Shown here: positions 27,235 through 39,500 of the stretch, in pieces
Position numbering within the stretch: position 1 is the stretch's first letter
Layout: each line of letters starts with the position of its first letter
NCBI GenBank assembly: GCA_963775335.1
Contig: CAVZIJ010000003.1
Coordinates: 62,001 to 126,000, forward strand
DNA: 64,000 nt
Origin: CAVQCX01 sp963775335
Lineage (GTDB): Bacteria > Pseudomonadota > Gammaproteobacteria > Chromatiales > Chromatiaceae
Reading direction: 5' to 3'
Translations under genes and position numbers: made by a program
Notes under the pieces: model-generated
Told to the model about the DNA's origin: nothing
The model's database searches: none
Seen by the model: only the letters and a program-made list of their open reading frames with translations

Positions 27235-28124
27235 GTCCTCTGCAGGAAGCTGCGCATCAGCGGCAGGATCCGGTCCGGGATCTCTTCGAGCAACCAGTGC
27301 CCGGTGTCGCTGAAACCATGGGTCTCCGCGCCCGGGAAGCGCTTCTTCCATTCCTCGAAATAGCCGGGGTGGAACACCGGGTCCTTCAGGCCCCAGCAGA
27401 TCATCAGCCGGTCTTCGTCGATCTGCGGCAGCCAAGCCTCGAGCTCTTGCAGAAGCTTGTAATTGTGATGGCTGGTTTCCAGCGGGATCTCCTCGACGAA
27501 CCGCTGAACGGCAACCCGGTTCGCCCAGTTGTCATACGGAAAGAGATAGCCGTCGCGCACGGCGCCCTTGAGCTTCGTGCGATCGGCCGTAACCATGCCG
27601 GCCCGGACCATCACGTTGAGGCCGCGCACGAACAGCGGGCCGATGCCGGGTGTCCGCAGCACTGTCAAGAGCTTGGGCAGGGGAAGGAGGAAACCGGCCG
27701 TGTTGAACAGCGCGAAGCGACGCGCCAGACCCGGCCGCTTGCGCGCGGTCCACAGGCTGATCGGGCCGCCCCAATCATGCGCCACGAGCGTGATATCCTC
27801 CAATTTCAGATGATCGATCAGCTCGAGCAGGTTTTCGCTGTGGTCGCCGATTCGGTAGCTGTAGTCCTGCGGCTTGTCGGACAGGCCGCAGCCGATATGG
27901 TCGACCGCCACGCAGCGATAGCCGTCTTTCAGGCCCGAGATCAGGTGACGGAAGTAGAAGGACCAGTTCGGGTTGCCATGGACCATCAGCAGCGTCGGCC
28001 CGGATCCCTCATCAACGTAGTGCAACTCGTGCCCGCACGACAGCCTCAGACGGTTGCCCTCGTACGGATAGAGGGCCGCCACAGGTTCGGGCAACTGACG
28101 CGTCGCCCCGGTGTGAACACCCAT
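27231..28124 (-). CDS. oleB: OleB-like alpha/beta hydrolase (beta-lactone decarboxylase)
   Basis: A 297-residue haloalkane-dehalogenase-like hydrolase. LMVHGNPNWSFYFRHLI is the oxyanion loop, TLVAHDWGGPISLW carries the Asp nucleophile, CWGLKDPVFHP lies near the acid, and SDTGHWLLEEIP carries the catalytic His. OleB decarboxylates beta-lactones to cis-olefins. ATG 28124 is chosen over 28187 because GGAGG lies 5 bases upstream. It is first in the oleBCD operon and divergent from the assembly line. Taken alone a dehalogenase would be possible; the adjacent oleC and oleD settle it. Its presence argues for an olefin rather than a beta-lactone product. Confidence 0.85.
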   Translation of the reverse strand: MGVHTGATRQLPEPVAALYPYEGNRLRLSCGHELHYVDEGSGPTLLMVHGNPNWSFYFRHLISGLKDGYRCVAVDHIGCGLSDKPQDYSYRIGDHSENLLELIDHLKLEDITLVAHDWGGPISLWTARKRPGLARRFALFNTAGFLLPLPKLLTVLRTPGIGPLFVRGLNVMVRAGMVTADRTKLKGAVRDGYLFPYDNWANRVAVQRFVEEIPLETSHHNYKLLQELEAWLPQIDEDRLMICWGLKDPVFHPGYFEEWKKRFPGAETHGFSDTGHWLLEEIPDRILPLMRSFLQRT

Positions 28125-28418
28125 CTTTGCCTCCGGCCCTGAATGACATACATCCAAACCACTTCGCGGCCCGCGGCTCCCTGCCAAGCGATCCGAACAG
28201 GATCAGGGCCCTGCATAGTCTGAACAGAGGCGGTGAAGACTAAACAGCCGTGATGCGGGGCGCAACTCCAAAGTTCCCCTTGCCGCCATAAACCATCAAT
28301 GTTACAGCTACGCGGCAAACCGAGGGGGGGTAAGTGTTCGGTTTTCCGGTGGTTGGCGAGCGGGCCTTCGCCCCTCCTTCTTTCGTATACGCATGATAAG
28401 GCGATCGGCCGCCTGCAA
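28125..28418. promoter_or_regulatory. Divergent control region between oleBCD and the PKS-NRPS operon
   Basis: A 294-base gap separates the oleB start from the first FAAL gene, so both operons must be driven from here or read through. It has a higher A+T content than its flanks. I see no convincing -35/-10 pair, operator palindrome or regulator gene in the cluster, so the control mechanism is unknown. Confidence 0.5.
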
Positions 28419-30527
28419 ATGTCTACTCACGAACCATCGACTTTTGGCGAACTTCTGTTCGAGCGATCGATTATCGATCCGCCGCAGATAGTTTTCGCCC
28501 ATTACGGCTCTTCGGACGAGGCCCCGCAAACCTGCAGCCTTGGCGCCCTGGACCGGCAGGCGCGGATTCTGGCGGCGCGGATGCTCGAAAGCGCGCGGCA
28601 TGGGGACCGGGCGTTGTTGCTGCTCAACGACAGCCGCACCTTCGTGCCGGCCTTTGTCGCCTGTCTCTACGGTGGCATCGTCGCGGTGACGACCCATATG
28701 TCCCCCAGGCGTTCGGCAAATCACCTGCGCGCGCTCATCGCGGACGCCGATCCGCGGTTGATCGTCAGCAGCGCAGCGGAGCTCGAGCGGGCCGGCCAGG
28801 AGATCCTGGCGGCGATCGAGCCGCTGCGCGACCGACTGATGCTGCTCGAATCGCAGGACGCCGATGTGACCCCGCTCGCCGCGCCAGTCGCCCGGCCCGA
28901 CGACATCGCTCTTTTGCAATACACCTCCGGATCGACCGGCCGGCCCCGCGGCGTGATGGTCAGCCACGCCAATCTCATGGCGGCGACAAGGGCGGGAAGT
29001 GCGCTTGTCGATCCCTCGCAGGGCAAGGGCTGGTTCGTTTCCTGGATGCCGCTCTTCCATGACCTGGGATTGGTGGGCGGCGTGCTACAGCCGCTCTATG
29101 ATGGCTGTGCCTGCGCCCTCTTGCCGCCGACCTCTTTTGTCCTGCGGCCCATGCGGTGGCTCTCGCTGATCAGCGATCTGCGCGCCATCGCGAGCAGCGG
29201 GCCCAATTTTGCCTACGAACTGTGTGTCGAGCGCATCGGCGCGGCTGACAGAGCGACGCTCGATCTGAGCAGCTGGCGCGTCGCCATCTGCGGGGCCGAA
29301 CCGGTCCGCGCCGAGACCGTCGCGCGCTTCACCGAAGCCTTCGCCCCGGTCGGTTTTCAGGCCGAGGCCTTCGCGCCCTGCTACGGCTTGGCTGAAGCGA
29401 CCCTGGGCGTGAGCGGGGTTCGCCCGGGCGCCCAGCCGATCCGGCTCGAGCTCGATGCCGATCAGCTGCGCGAAGGGCGTTTGCGTACGGCACGGCGTGG
29501 CGCGACGGTGCCGCGCAAGGCGCTGATCGGATGCGGCGCGGCCCTGCCGGGCACGCGGCTGGCCATTGTCGATCCCGCCACCGACGCGCGGGCCGCACCC
29601 GGCACGATCGGGGAAATCTGGGTTTCCGGCGGCCAGGTGACCGCCGGCTATTGGAACGACCCTGATGCCAGCGAGGGCAAGATGCGCGCCAGCCTGGCGG
29701 ACACGCCGGATTTGGTCTGGTTGTGCACCGGGGATCTCGGCTTTCTTCACAACGAAGAGCTGTTCGTGGTCGGGCGCATGGACGACATGCTCCTCGTGCG
29801 CGGGCGCAACCACGCGCCACAGGATATCGAGCGAACGGCCGAGAGCGCCGACAACGCGGCTCTGCGCCCCAATGCGAGCGCCGCGTTCCTTGCCGGTGGC
29901 GCGGCGGGCGAGGGTCTCGTTCTCGTCGCGGAAGTCAGACGCGCGAAAGACGCCGAAAACGCCCCGCACATCCTCGCTTCGGTCCGGGGCGCCGTTGCGG
30001 CAGAGCACGGCCTCGACCTGCGCGGCTTTGCCTTGCTGCGGTCCAATCAGCTCCCCCGCACCACCAGCGGCAAGGTGCGTCGCAAACCCACGGCCGAGGA
30101 TTGGCGCGCGGACCGGCTCGCCTGCCTGTTCCGCTGGGATGCGAAGGCGGAGCCCGGCGACATTCCGGCCGGAGTCGGACAGGATGCGCAAGCGCCGCAG
30201 ATCGCGCGATGGCTCATCGCCCGCTGCACCGCCGCGCTGGGGGTCGAGGCGGGCGCTATCGATCCCGAGCATGCGATTGTCGATCTGGGCCTCAGTTCCT
30301 CGCAAGTGCTCGTCATCGCGGGCGAGCTCGCCGATTGGCTCGGGCGGGAGATCGAAGCCACCTTGCTGGTGGACCCGGACCTGACGATCTCGGGGCTGGC
30401 ACGACGCTTGGAATTGCCCGAGGAGCTGGCCGACACGGCCGCTCAATCGCCTGGCGAGGCGGCGCCCGCGTCGCCGGAAATGGAGCACGACGCCACGCGC
30501 GGCGCCGGACAGGGGGCGACCGCGTGA
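28419..30527 (+). CDS. Fatty acyl-AMP ligase fused to ACP (FAAL-ACP)
   Basis: A 702-residue protein. The ligase (about 8-570) has LLQYTSGSTGRPRGVMVSHA, the FAAL-typical WMPLFHDLGLVGGVLQPLYD and CYGLAEATLGVSG, and TTSGKVRRKP near its end. The ACP (about 585-660) has VDLGLSSSQVLVIAGELADW with Ser627 as the expected phosphopantetheine site. FAALs make acyl-adenylates and pass the acyl group to an ACP, not CoA. The open frame starts at 28299, but ATG 28419 fits the family start (STFGELL-ERS). Its stop overlaps the next gene's GTG by 4 bases. A second FAAL-ACP begins the next protein, so this one may load a separate acyl chain. Confidence 0.85.
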   Translation: MSTHEPSTFGELLFERSIIDPPQIVFAHYGSSDEAPQTCSLGALDRQARILAARMLESARHGDRALLLLNDSRTFVPAFVACLYGGIVAVTTHMSPRRSANHLRALIADADPRLIVSSAAELERAGQEILAAIEPLRDRLMLLESQDADVTPLAAPVARPDDIALLQYTSGSTGRPRGVMVSHANLMAATRAGSALVDPSQGKGWFVSWMPLFHDLGLVGGVLQPLYDGCACALLPPTSFVLRPMRWLSLISDLRAIASSGPNFAYELCVERIGAADRATLDLSSWRVAICGAEPVRAETVARFTEAFAPVGFQAEAFAPCYGLAEATLGVSGVRPGAQPIRLELDADQLREGRLRTARRGATVPRKALIGCGAALPGTRLAIVDPATDARAAPGTIGEIWVSGGQVTAGYWNDPDASEGKMRASLADTPDLVWLCTGDLGFLHNEELFVVGRMDDMLLVRGRNHAPQDIERTAESADNAALRPNASAAFLAGGAAGEGLVLVAEVRRAKDAENAPHILASVRGAVAAEHGLDLRGFALLRSNQLPRTTSGKVRRKPTAEDWRADRLACLFRWDAKAEPGDIPAGVGQDAQAPQIARWLIARCTAALGVEAGAIDPEHAIVDLGLSSSQVLVIAGELADWLGREIEATLLVDPDLTISGLARRLELPEELADTAAQSPGEAAPASPEMEHDATRGAGQGATA

Positions 30528-33500
30528 AGCCCGGGGACGGGGTGTCCGGAGAGCCATCGGAACGAGGGAGGACAGGCGACGACGGGCTCGCGGCGCTGCT
30601 CTTGGAGCGTGCGCGGCAGACGCCGGACCTCCTGGCGCTTGCGGACGTCACGTCCCCCGAAGGCGACGTTCGGCCGGTGCGTTGGGCGGATCTGGCGCGG
30701 CATGCCTTCGGCATTGCCGAAACCTTGCGCGGTGTTGGCCAGCCCGGCGACCGGGTGCTCGTTGGGCTCGGCAATGGCAGCCGTTTCGTCGCGAGCCTGT
30801 TCGCCTGCTTCATCGCCGGACGCATCGCCGTCCCGGTCCCAATGCCCCGGCGCGGCCGCAGCACGTCGCGCCTCGGCACGATCATCGCGGATTGTTCCCC
30901 GGTTCTGGGGCTGGTCGACACGGATCGGCTGGGGCTCGCGCGCGAGGTCCATCCCGATCTGGAGTGGCTGGCGGTCGAGGACAGGGCCATCGACGCGCTG
31001 CCGGAGGTTGCGCCGGAGCCGGGCTCGCAGATCGCCTACCTCCAATACACCTCCGGGTCGACGGGCGATCCGCGCGGCGTGCGCATCAGCCACGCCAATC
31101 TCATCGCGAATGCCCAAGACATCGCGCAGCGCGTGCCCTGCGACGACCGCTCGGTAATGCTGTGCTGGCTGCCGCTCTACCACGACATGGGTCTGGTCTA
31201 CGGCACCTTCTATCCGCTCCTGGCCGGGTTCCCGACCTATCTGCTGGAGCCGACCGCCTTCCTGCAGCAGCCGCTCAGCTGGCCGAGACTGATCGCGCAA
31301 TTGGGCGCAACCCACAGTGGCGGCCCGACTTTTTCCTACGGGCTCGCCGCCGAGCGTGGGCAAGACGCCGATTTGACGGGGCTGGATCTGTCCACCTGGC
31401 GCGTAGCGATGTGCGGGGCGGAGCCGATCCACCGCCCCACATTGGAGCGCTTCGCGCAGGTATTCGCCCCGGCGGGGTTCCGCGCCGAGGCCTTCGGCGT
31501 GGGCTACGGGCTCGCCGAAGCGACCCTCATGGTCACGGCCGGCGCGGGGGGGCTCGCCTCGCTCGACACGCCCGAGGCGGACTCGCCGCCGATCGTGTCC
31601 GTCGGGGCGCCCGCCCCAGGGACCCGGGTGCGCATCGTCGACCCCGAAACGCTCCAGCCCTGCCCCTGGGACGTAATCGGCGAGGTCTGGGTGAGCGGCC
31701 CCGCGGTTGCGGACGGCTTCTGGGGCCGGCCCGAGGAAAGCGCCCGGGTGTTCGGCAATCGGCTGCCGGACGAGGACGGGACATTCCTGCGCACCGGAGA
31801 TCTCGGTTTCGAACGGGACGGCGAGCTCGGCGTGACCGGTCGTCTGAAGGAACTGATCATCGTTCGGGGCGGCAATTACCATCCGCACGATCTGGAACGC
31901 GTCAGCGAGACGGCCGATGCCGCCCTGCGTCCCCATGGCGCGGTCGCCTTCGGTCTGCCCGGCGAGGGCTCTGACAAGCTGGTGATCCTTCAGGAGGTGC
32001 AGCGCACGAGCCTGCGCAAGCTCGATGCGCCGGCGGCGATGCAGGCCATCCGCGCGGCGATCGCGCACGAGGCCGGGATCACGCCGGATCGGATCCTGCT
32101 CTTGCGGCCGGGAGCCATTCCCCAGACCTCGAGCGGCAAACCGCAGCGCAGACTGCTGCGCGCGCAATATTTGAACGGCGAGATCAAGCCGGTTGCCGAG
32201 TGGCAGGCGCCGAAGCAGCCAGATCAGCCGAGCCCCGAAAACGCGGGCGCGGCCGATCGCGCCGCGCTCGAGGAATGGCTGGCCCGGCGGATCGCCGCGA
32301 GGATCGGCCTGCCGGTCGAGGACATCGACACGACGGCGCCGTTCGATCGCTACGGGCTGGACTCGCTGGCGGCCACGGCGCTCGCCCGCGATCTGGGTGA
32401 GCATCTCGGTCGGCAGGTCTCGCCGACGCTCGTCTACGACTACCCCAGTGCTGCCGAACTGGCCCGTCACCTCGCCGGGCCGACGACGCGGCATGCGCCG
32501 GCGGCGACCGTCAAGGCGCAGGAGCCCATCGCCATTCTCGGCATGGCCGCGCGCTTGCCCCGCGCCGATGATCTCGCGCAAGTGGAGCACCTGCTGTTTT
32601 CCGGCATCGACGCCGTGCGCGAGCTGCCAGCGGGGCGCTGGGCGCAAGAGGCAGAGCGTCTGGCCGCCGCGCTCGAGGAACCGGCGCGTTCGGTGCCCAT
32701 CACGCGGGGCGGCTGGCTGGACAACGTCGATGGGTTCGATGAACGCTTCTTTGGCATCTCCGCGCGCGAAGCGAGCTTCATCGATCCTCAACAGCGCCTT
32801 TTGATGGAGGTGGCCTGGCATGCCCTGGAGGATGCGCGGATCCCGCCAAACCACCTCGCGGGGCGCGACGTGGGCATCTGCATCGGCATCAGCGATTGCG
32901 ACTATCGCCGCCGGGCCGGCGGGGCTAGCGCCATCGATCCCTACCTCGGCACCGGCAGTGCCCTCAGCATCGCCGCCAACCGCCTGTCGTACTTTTTCGA
33001 TCTGCGCGGACCCAGCCTGGCGATCGATACGGCCTGTTCCTCGTCTCTGGTCGCCGTGCACGAAGCGGCCGAGATGCTGCGCCAAAGGCGCGTGCCGCTG
33101 GCCCTCGCCGGCGGCGTGAACCTGATCCTCGGTCCGGAGACCAGTCTGATCTTCGCCCAGAACGGCATGCTTTCGGCGGACGGCCTGTGCAAGACGTTCG
33201 ACGCGCGCGCCGACGGGTACGTGCGCGGCGAAGGGTGCGGGATCGTGGTGCTCAAGCGTCTGGACGAGGCGCTGCGCGACGGAGATCCGATCCGCGCCGT
33301 CCTGCGCGGGTCGGCCGTCAATCAGGATGGACGCAGCAACGGCATCACCGCGCCCAACGGTCCGGCCCAGCAGGAGGTCATGCGACGTGCCCTCGCCGCG
33401 GCCGCGTGCGCGCCGGGCGACATCGGCTTCGTCGAGGCGCACGGCACAGGTACGGCGCTCGGCGATCCGATCGAGCTCGCCGCGCTCGACGCCGTCTATG

Positions 33501-36500
33501 GACGCAGCGGCGACACGCCATGCCCGGTCGGGGCGTTCAAGAGCCAGATCGGGCATCTCGAGGCGGCGGCGGGCATCGCCGGGCTCGTCAAGGCCGCCAT
33601 CGTGGTCGAACGCGGCACGATTCCTGCGAACCAGCATTTTCAGAAGCCGAACGAGCGGCTGCCGCTGGACGGCTCGCGCCTGGTTCCCGCGGCCCGGCCG
33701 GCGTCCCTGACACAGACGGCGCCCCTTGCGGCGGTGAGCTCCTTCGGCTTCGGCGGTACCAACGCGCATGTCATCGTGGGCCCCGTGCCGGAGCGAACGG
33801 CGTCGCGTGATGCGGAGAGCGTTGCGCCGACGCCCCCGGGGCTGCTCGTGTTTTCCGCGCGGGATCGCGATGCGCTCCGCGCTCTGGCGCAGGCGCATAC
33901 CGACCGGGTCGCGGAGCTCGGCACGGAAGACTTTGCAGCCTATTGTCGTAGCGCCGCTCTTGGCCGGAGCCATCTGCCCTGCCGCGCGGCCGTCGTGGCA
34001 ACGGATGGCATGCAAGCGGCACGGCGGCTGCGGGGCTGGCTCGACGGAGCCGAAGACTCCGCCGTCTTTGCGGGCGACCTTGCGCCCGGCGCCGGGCGGG
34101 CGCGCGTCGCCTTTCTCTTCACCGGGCAGGGAGCGCTGGCAGCGGGTAACGGCAGCGAATTGCTGTCGCAGCAGCCGGTTTTCCGCGACGCGATGGCGCG
34201 TGCCGATCGCGCCGCGCGGTCGGCAGATATCGACCTCTTGTCTGCGCTCCGAAGCGACGAGGCGTTGCGTCACGCGTCGATCGTTCAGCCGATGCAGTTC
34301 GCCTTTGCGCACGCCCTCGCCGAGCTATGGAAGAGCTGGGGCATTACCCCGGACGCGGTGCTCGGCCACAGCCTTGGCGAATATGCCGCGGCCTGCCTTG
34401 CCGGCAGCTTCGACATGTCGGAGGCGGTCCATGCCCTGATCGCGCGCGGGCGCCTTGCCGAGCAATTCGGCCCCAAGGGCGCGATGCTGGCTGTCAAGGC
34501 GAATGCCCGCGATATCGCCGCCGTTCTCTCGGAGGTGGAGGTCTACGTTGCCGTCGACAACGGCCCCCAGGCCATTTCCCTGGCCGGAGCGCCGGACGCG
34601 ATCGCCGAAGCGCAGGAGCGGATCGAGGCGAAGGGCCTCAAATGCACCCGGCTCGACATCACCCACGCCTTCCATCATCCGGCGATGGCGCCGGTAGCGG
34701 ACGGGCTGGCGCAGCACCTGCGTGAGGTGACGTTGCGCGAGCCGGCGCTTCCCTTTTTCTCGAGCGTCACGGGCCAGCGCGAAACGGACGCGATCACGCA
34801 GCCCGGCTATTGGGCCGAGCAAATCACCAGGCCGGTCCATTTTGCCGACGGGCTGCGCGCGCTCTCCGCGTTCGGCTGCGACCTCTATCTTGAAATCGGG
34901 CCGGCCCCGGTGCTGACGCGGCTTGGCGGCACCGTCCTGCCGGATCGGCCGGCCCAGGCCTTCATCGAAAGCCTGCGACCGGGACAACCCGAACCGCAGG
35001 TGCTAGCCGAGGCGCTCGCGCGTCTCTATGTGGCCGGGGCCCGCCCGGACTGGGGCGCGGTGTTTCGCGGTGCCGGGTCTTCGACGGTCCCTCTGCCGCT
35101 TTATCCGTTCCAACGTCGGCGCCATTGGCTGCCCGAGCAGCGCGGCGCGAGACCCAGCGCAAGCGCGGTGCCGCAGCCCCTCGAAACCGCGTCACGCAGC
35201 GAGGCGATCTTCGCAGCGAGTCTTGATCCGCGCACCAGCGCCTATCTGGCCGATCATCGCGTCAACGGGCACGTGATCACGCCCGGCGCCACGATGATCT
35301 CGCTCGCCGCGCAGGTGGGCTGGAGTGTCCTGGGACGCGATCGGTCCGTCAGCTTGGCGCAGGTTCGGTTCGTCGCACCGCTCGAACTGGTCGAGAACGA
35401 CGCGCAGGAGGTCCAGCTTCTGACGGTCCGCGATCTGCCCGGGCCTCTTGAGCTCATGGCGCGGCAGGCGGACGGGGAGTGGACCTGTCACTTCACGGCC
35501 GAGCTCGGCGCGGCCAGCGAGACGACCGGTGCGCCCGAGCTCGCTACTCTGCGCGCCGCCTGTGCAGAGGCCGTCGACCCGGACGCGATCTATGCAGCGC
35601 TCGGGCGCGCCCGGCTCGACTATGGCCCGGCCCTGCGCAAATTCGGGGAGATATGGCTGGGGGACCACCAGTGCCTGGCCAGGTTGGAGACGATGGCGGC
35701 TTCCGGGGCCGGGGCCGGGCCGGCCGAGATAGACGCTTGTTTCCAGGCGCTCGGCGCCCTGCTGCCTGAGGCCTCGACGCCGCTCGTGCCGGCCTTCGCG
35801 GATCGGATCGTCATGGGACCCGCGGTCGCTGGCGGCGCGCTCTGGTGTCACGTGGCGGCGCGATCCGAGCCGGGGGCAGATCCTCGGTTCGACCTGCGGC
35901 TTCTCGTCGAGGGCGCCGCAGAGCCGCTCCTGTCCGTCGACGGGCTGACCTTGCGTCCCCTCAGGGCGACGCCGCGTGCGACGGCGGGCACCACCGAGGG
36001 CTTGTTGCACCAGATGCGCTGGCTCCCCGAGCCGCTGCGGGCGCGGCCCGAGGCCGATCTCGAGTCCATCGGCACGTCGCTTTTCGAGAGCATGGACGAT
36101 CCTGCGAACAGGACGTTGCGCGCCGAGTGGTCCGCCCTCGATTCTGCACTGGAAAGGGTGAGCCAAAATCTGGCATCGCATGTTCTCTCCGAGCTTACGG
36201 GCAGGACCGATCATGCCGGGATGGACGTCGAGGCGATTGGCCGCGAGGCCGGCATCGCGCCCGGTTTCGAGCGGCTTCTCGCTCGTTTGCGCGAGATGGC
36301 GCACGAGGCGGGGCCCATTAGCGGCGCGGTGGCAGCGAAGGATCCGTTCGCCGATCTCTCGCCCGCGATCGCAGAGTCGCCCGAAATGCGCCTGCTGCGG
36401 CATCTTGCGGATCACATCCCCCAGGTTTTGCGCGGCACCGCCGATCCGCTGGCCCTGCTCTTCGGCGAGCAGGACGGCGGGCTCGCCGCGGCGGTCTATC

Positions 36501-39500
36501 GGGGCTCCGCCGGCCTCGAACTGATGAACCGTCTGGCCGCCGACGGCGTCAAGACGTTGGCGGAGGCTCGGACGGGCGACGAGCCCCTGTCCGTGCTGGA
36601 GATCGGCGGCGGCACCGGTGCCACGACCCGGCATGTGCTCGATGCGCTATCCGGGCGGCGCGTCGACTATCTCTTCACGGACGTCTCCGCCGCCTTCCTG
36701 GCGCATGCCAGCGACCGTTTCGCGGCACAGGATGGATTTGGGACGGCGGTGCTCGACATCGAGCGCGATCCGTCCGCTCAGAGCCTCGCGCCGGCCGCGC
36801 ATGACTGCGTGATCGCGGCCAATGTGCTCCATGCCACGCAGGACCTGTCGCAGACGCTCCGCCATGTCCGCTCACTGGTCGCGCCGGGCGGCGTGGTGAT
36901 GCTGGTCGAAGGGACGCAGAAGAGCGGCTTTTCGGACATCACCTTCGGGCTGACCAGCGGCTGGTGGCGGTTCACCGATCATGACCTGCGCCCCGATCAC
37001 CCGCTCCTGTCCGAGGACGCGTGGCGGAGCGTGCTGGAGCGAAGCGGCTTCGATGCGGTGGAGGTCGTCAGCCCGCGCGGACCCGATGGCACACCGCTCG
37101 GCCAGTCGCTGATCCTCGCGCGCGCAGCGCAGCCGGCGCGGCGGGCGAACTGGCTGATCCTGGCCGATCGCGGCGGGACCGGTCGCGCCCTCGCCGATGC
37201 GCTGGGCGACCAGGGCGAGGTCGCGGTGCTGCCGGAGACACCCGAACAGGCTCTCGGCGAGGGGCTAGAGAAAGCGGACATCGTCGTCGACCTGCGCGCG
37301 CTCGACGCGCCGGCTGCATCGGACATTCGCGACGGCAGCGCCGCGCTGTCGGTTGCCGCGACCCTCGGCACCGAGGCGGCGCAGCTCATTGCCGCCATGG
37401 CGGATCGTTCCGCGCCCCCGCCGCGGTTGGTCCTGGTGACGCGCGGCGCCGAAGCGGCAGGCGATCACGCCGGTGTGCCGGGACTGGCGCAAAGCGTGCT
37501 GCGCGGCCTGGGGCGCGTGGCCGCGCTCGAGCATCCGCAGTTGCACCCCTTGCGCATCGATCTCGATCCGATGGGGCGCCCGACCAACGTCGCCCAGCTG
37601 GTCGACGAAGTGCTGCGCGAGGGCGCCGAGGAAGAGGAAATCGCCTTCCGCCAAGGCCTTCGCATGGTCGGACGGATCGCTGCACTGCCCGCGCCGTCGA
37701 CATTGGCGGGAACCGAGGGCAAGCCTGCGCCCGGCCACCGCCGCGTGCTGGCGGCCGAACAGCCCGGCGATCTCTCCAGCATTCGCTTCATCGACCGCCC
37801 AGAGGCCGCGCTGCCGGCCGATGCGATCGAGGTCGCGGCCGACGCGACGGCGCTGCATTTCCGCGACCTTCTCACGGCGCTCGATCGCTATGGCGGCCAA
37901 TCGGACGCGGCCCTGCTCGGCACGGAATGCGCCGGTACCGTCACGCGGGTTGGCGGCGCCGTCACCGACTTCGCCGTCGGCGACAGGGTTGTAGCGCTGG
38001 CCGATGGCGCCTGTTCCAGCCATGTCGTCGTGCCGCAAGCGCGGGCGGTGCCGCTGCCGGAGGGGCTCGATCCGATCCGAGCCATGGATTGCGGCGCCTA
38101 TCTCACCGCCGCGCGCGCCTTCGCTGCGGCGGGCCGCGTGCCGGAGCAAGGCACCATCCTGGTGCATGCCGGGGCCGGCGCCACCGGGCTGGCGGCGCTC
38201 CACATGGCCAGGCGCCGCGGCTTGCGAACCATGGCCACGGCAAGCCCCTGGAAATGGCCGGCGCTGCGCCAGCTGGGCGTCGAGGCCGTGTTCCACTCGC
38301 GCAATACCGATTTCGGGCAGGGCGTTCGCGCGGCCACCGGCGGCCGGGGTGTCGACCTGATATTCAATTCGCTGGCCGGAGAAGCGATTCCGACCGGGCT
38401 CGATTGTCTGGCCGAGGACGGCATCTTCGTCGAACTGGGCATCACCGGCATCTGGAGCGACGCGGATGTCGCCCAGCGCCGCCCGGATGTCCGCTATCGG
38501 CCGATCAATCTCGTCGAGGATCTCAAGAGGGACCCGACCGAGATCCGCGCGATGATGCGAAACGTGGTGGAGGATCTGGCCGAAGGACGCTTGCCGGGCC
38601 TGCCGAAGACCCTGTTCCCGCTCGACCGATTCGGAGAGGCCTTCCGCGCCCTGCAATCGGCGAGTCGGATCGGGCGGATCGTCATCGATCATCGCCGCCG
38701 CGCGGAGGACGGGCCGCCGATCCGCAGGTCGGGGACCTATCTCGTCACGGGTGGCCTCGGCGGGCTGGGCCTGGTCGTTGCAGAATGGCTGGTCGAGCGT
38801 GGCGCCCGGTCGCTGGTGCTGGCGGGACGACGCGCGCCCGATGCCGCGGCGGAACGGGTGATCGCGGCCTGCCGTGAGGCCGGGGCGCGGGTCCGGGTGG
38901 CACAGCTGGACGTGGCAGACCGTACGGCGCTCTCGGCACTGCTCAACGAGGTGGGGCAGGGGCCCGATCCGCTGTGCGGCCTGTTCCACGCTGCCGGCGT
39001 GCTCGACGATGCGACCTTGCTCAACCTCGATCCCGAGCGGATGGAGCGGGTGCTGCGGCCCAAGGTCGTCGGGGCGATGGACCTGCACCAGCTCACCCGC
39101 GATTGTGCGCTCGACTATTTCGTCCTGTTTTCCTCGGCCGCGGCGCTGTTCGGCGCCCCGGGGCAGGCGGCGCACTCGGCCGCCAACGCCTTCCTGGACG
39201 CCCTCGCCGTCCATCGGCAGTCCTGTGGACTGCCCGCCCATTCGATCCAGTGGGGCGCCTGGGGCGAGATCGGCGCCGCCGCGCGCAAGGGCGCCGAGGG
39301 GCCGAGCCATCTGCCCGGTCTCGGCCAGATGGCGCCGGCCGAGGGACTCGCCGCGCTGGACGCCTTGCTGGTCCGGCCCGGCGCCGTCAGCGCGGCGCTG
39401 GAGGTTGACTGGCAGGCGCTCGATCAGGCTTATGGGCCGCGCCCCCTGCTGCGCCAGCTCGTCCGTCCGACCAAAGACACCGGTCCCGCCCCGCAGAGCG

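Noticed and set aside
27231..28124. OleB as a haloalkane dehalogenase
   Set aside because: The fold and HDWGG motif would allow it, but coupling with OleC and OleD makes beta-lactone decarboxylation far more likely.
29723..30523. Extension of the large PKS frame upstream of 30524
   Set aside because: It overlaps the FAAL-ACP gene in another frame and reads as Arg/Gly-rich nonsense. The GTG at 30524 coupled to the previous stop is the plausible start.
30443..34312. 1289-codon open frame on the minus strand
   Set aside because: It is antisense to the FAAL-KS-AT coding region. Arg/Gly-rich nonsense composition and the clear domains on the plus strand show a GC-rich shadow.
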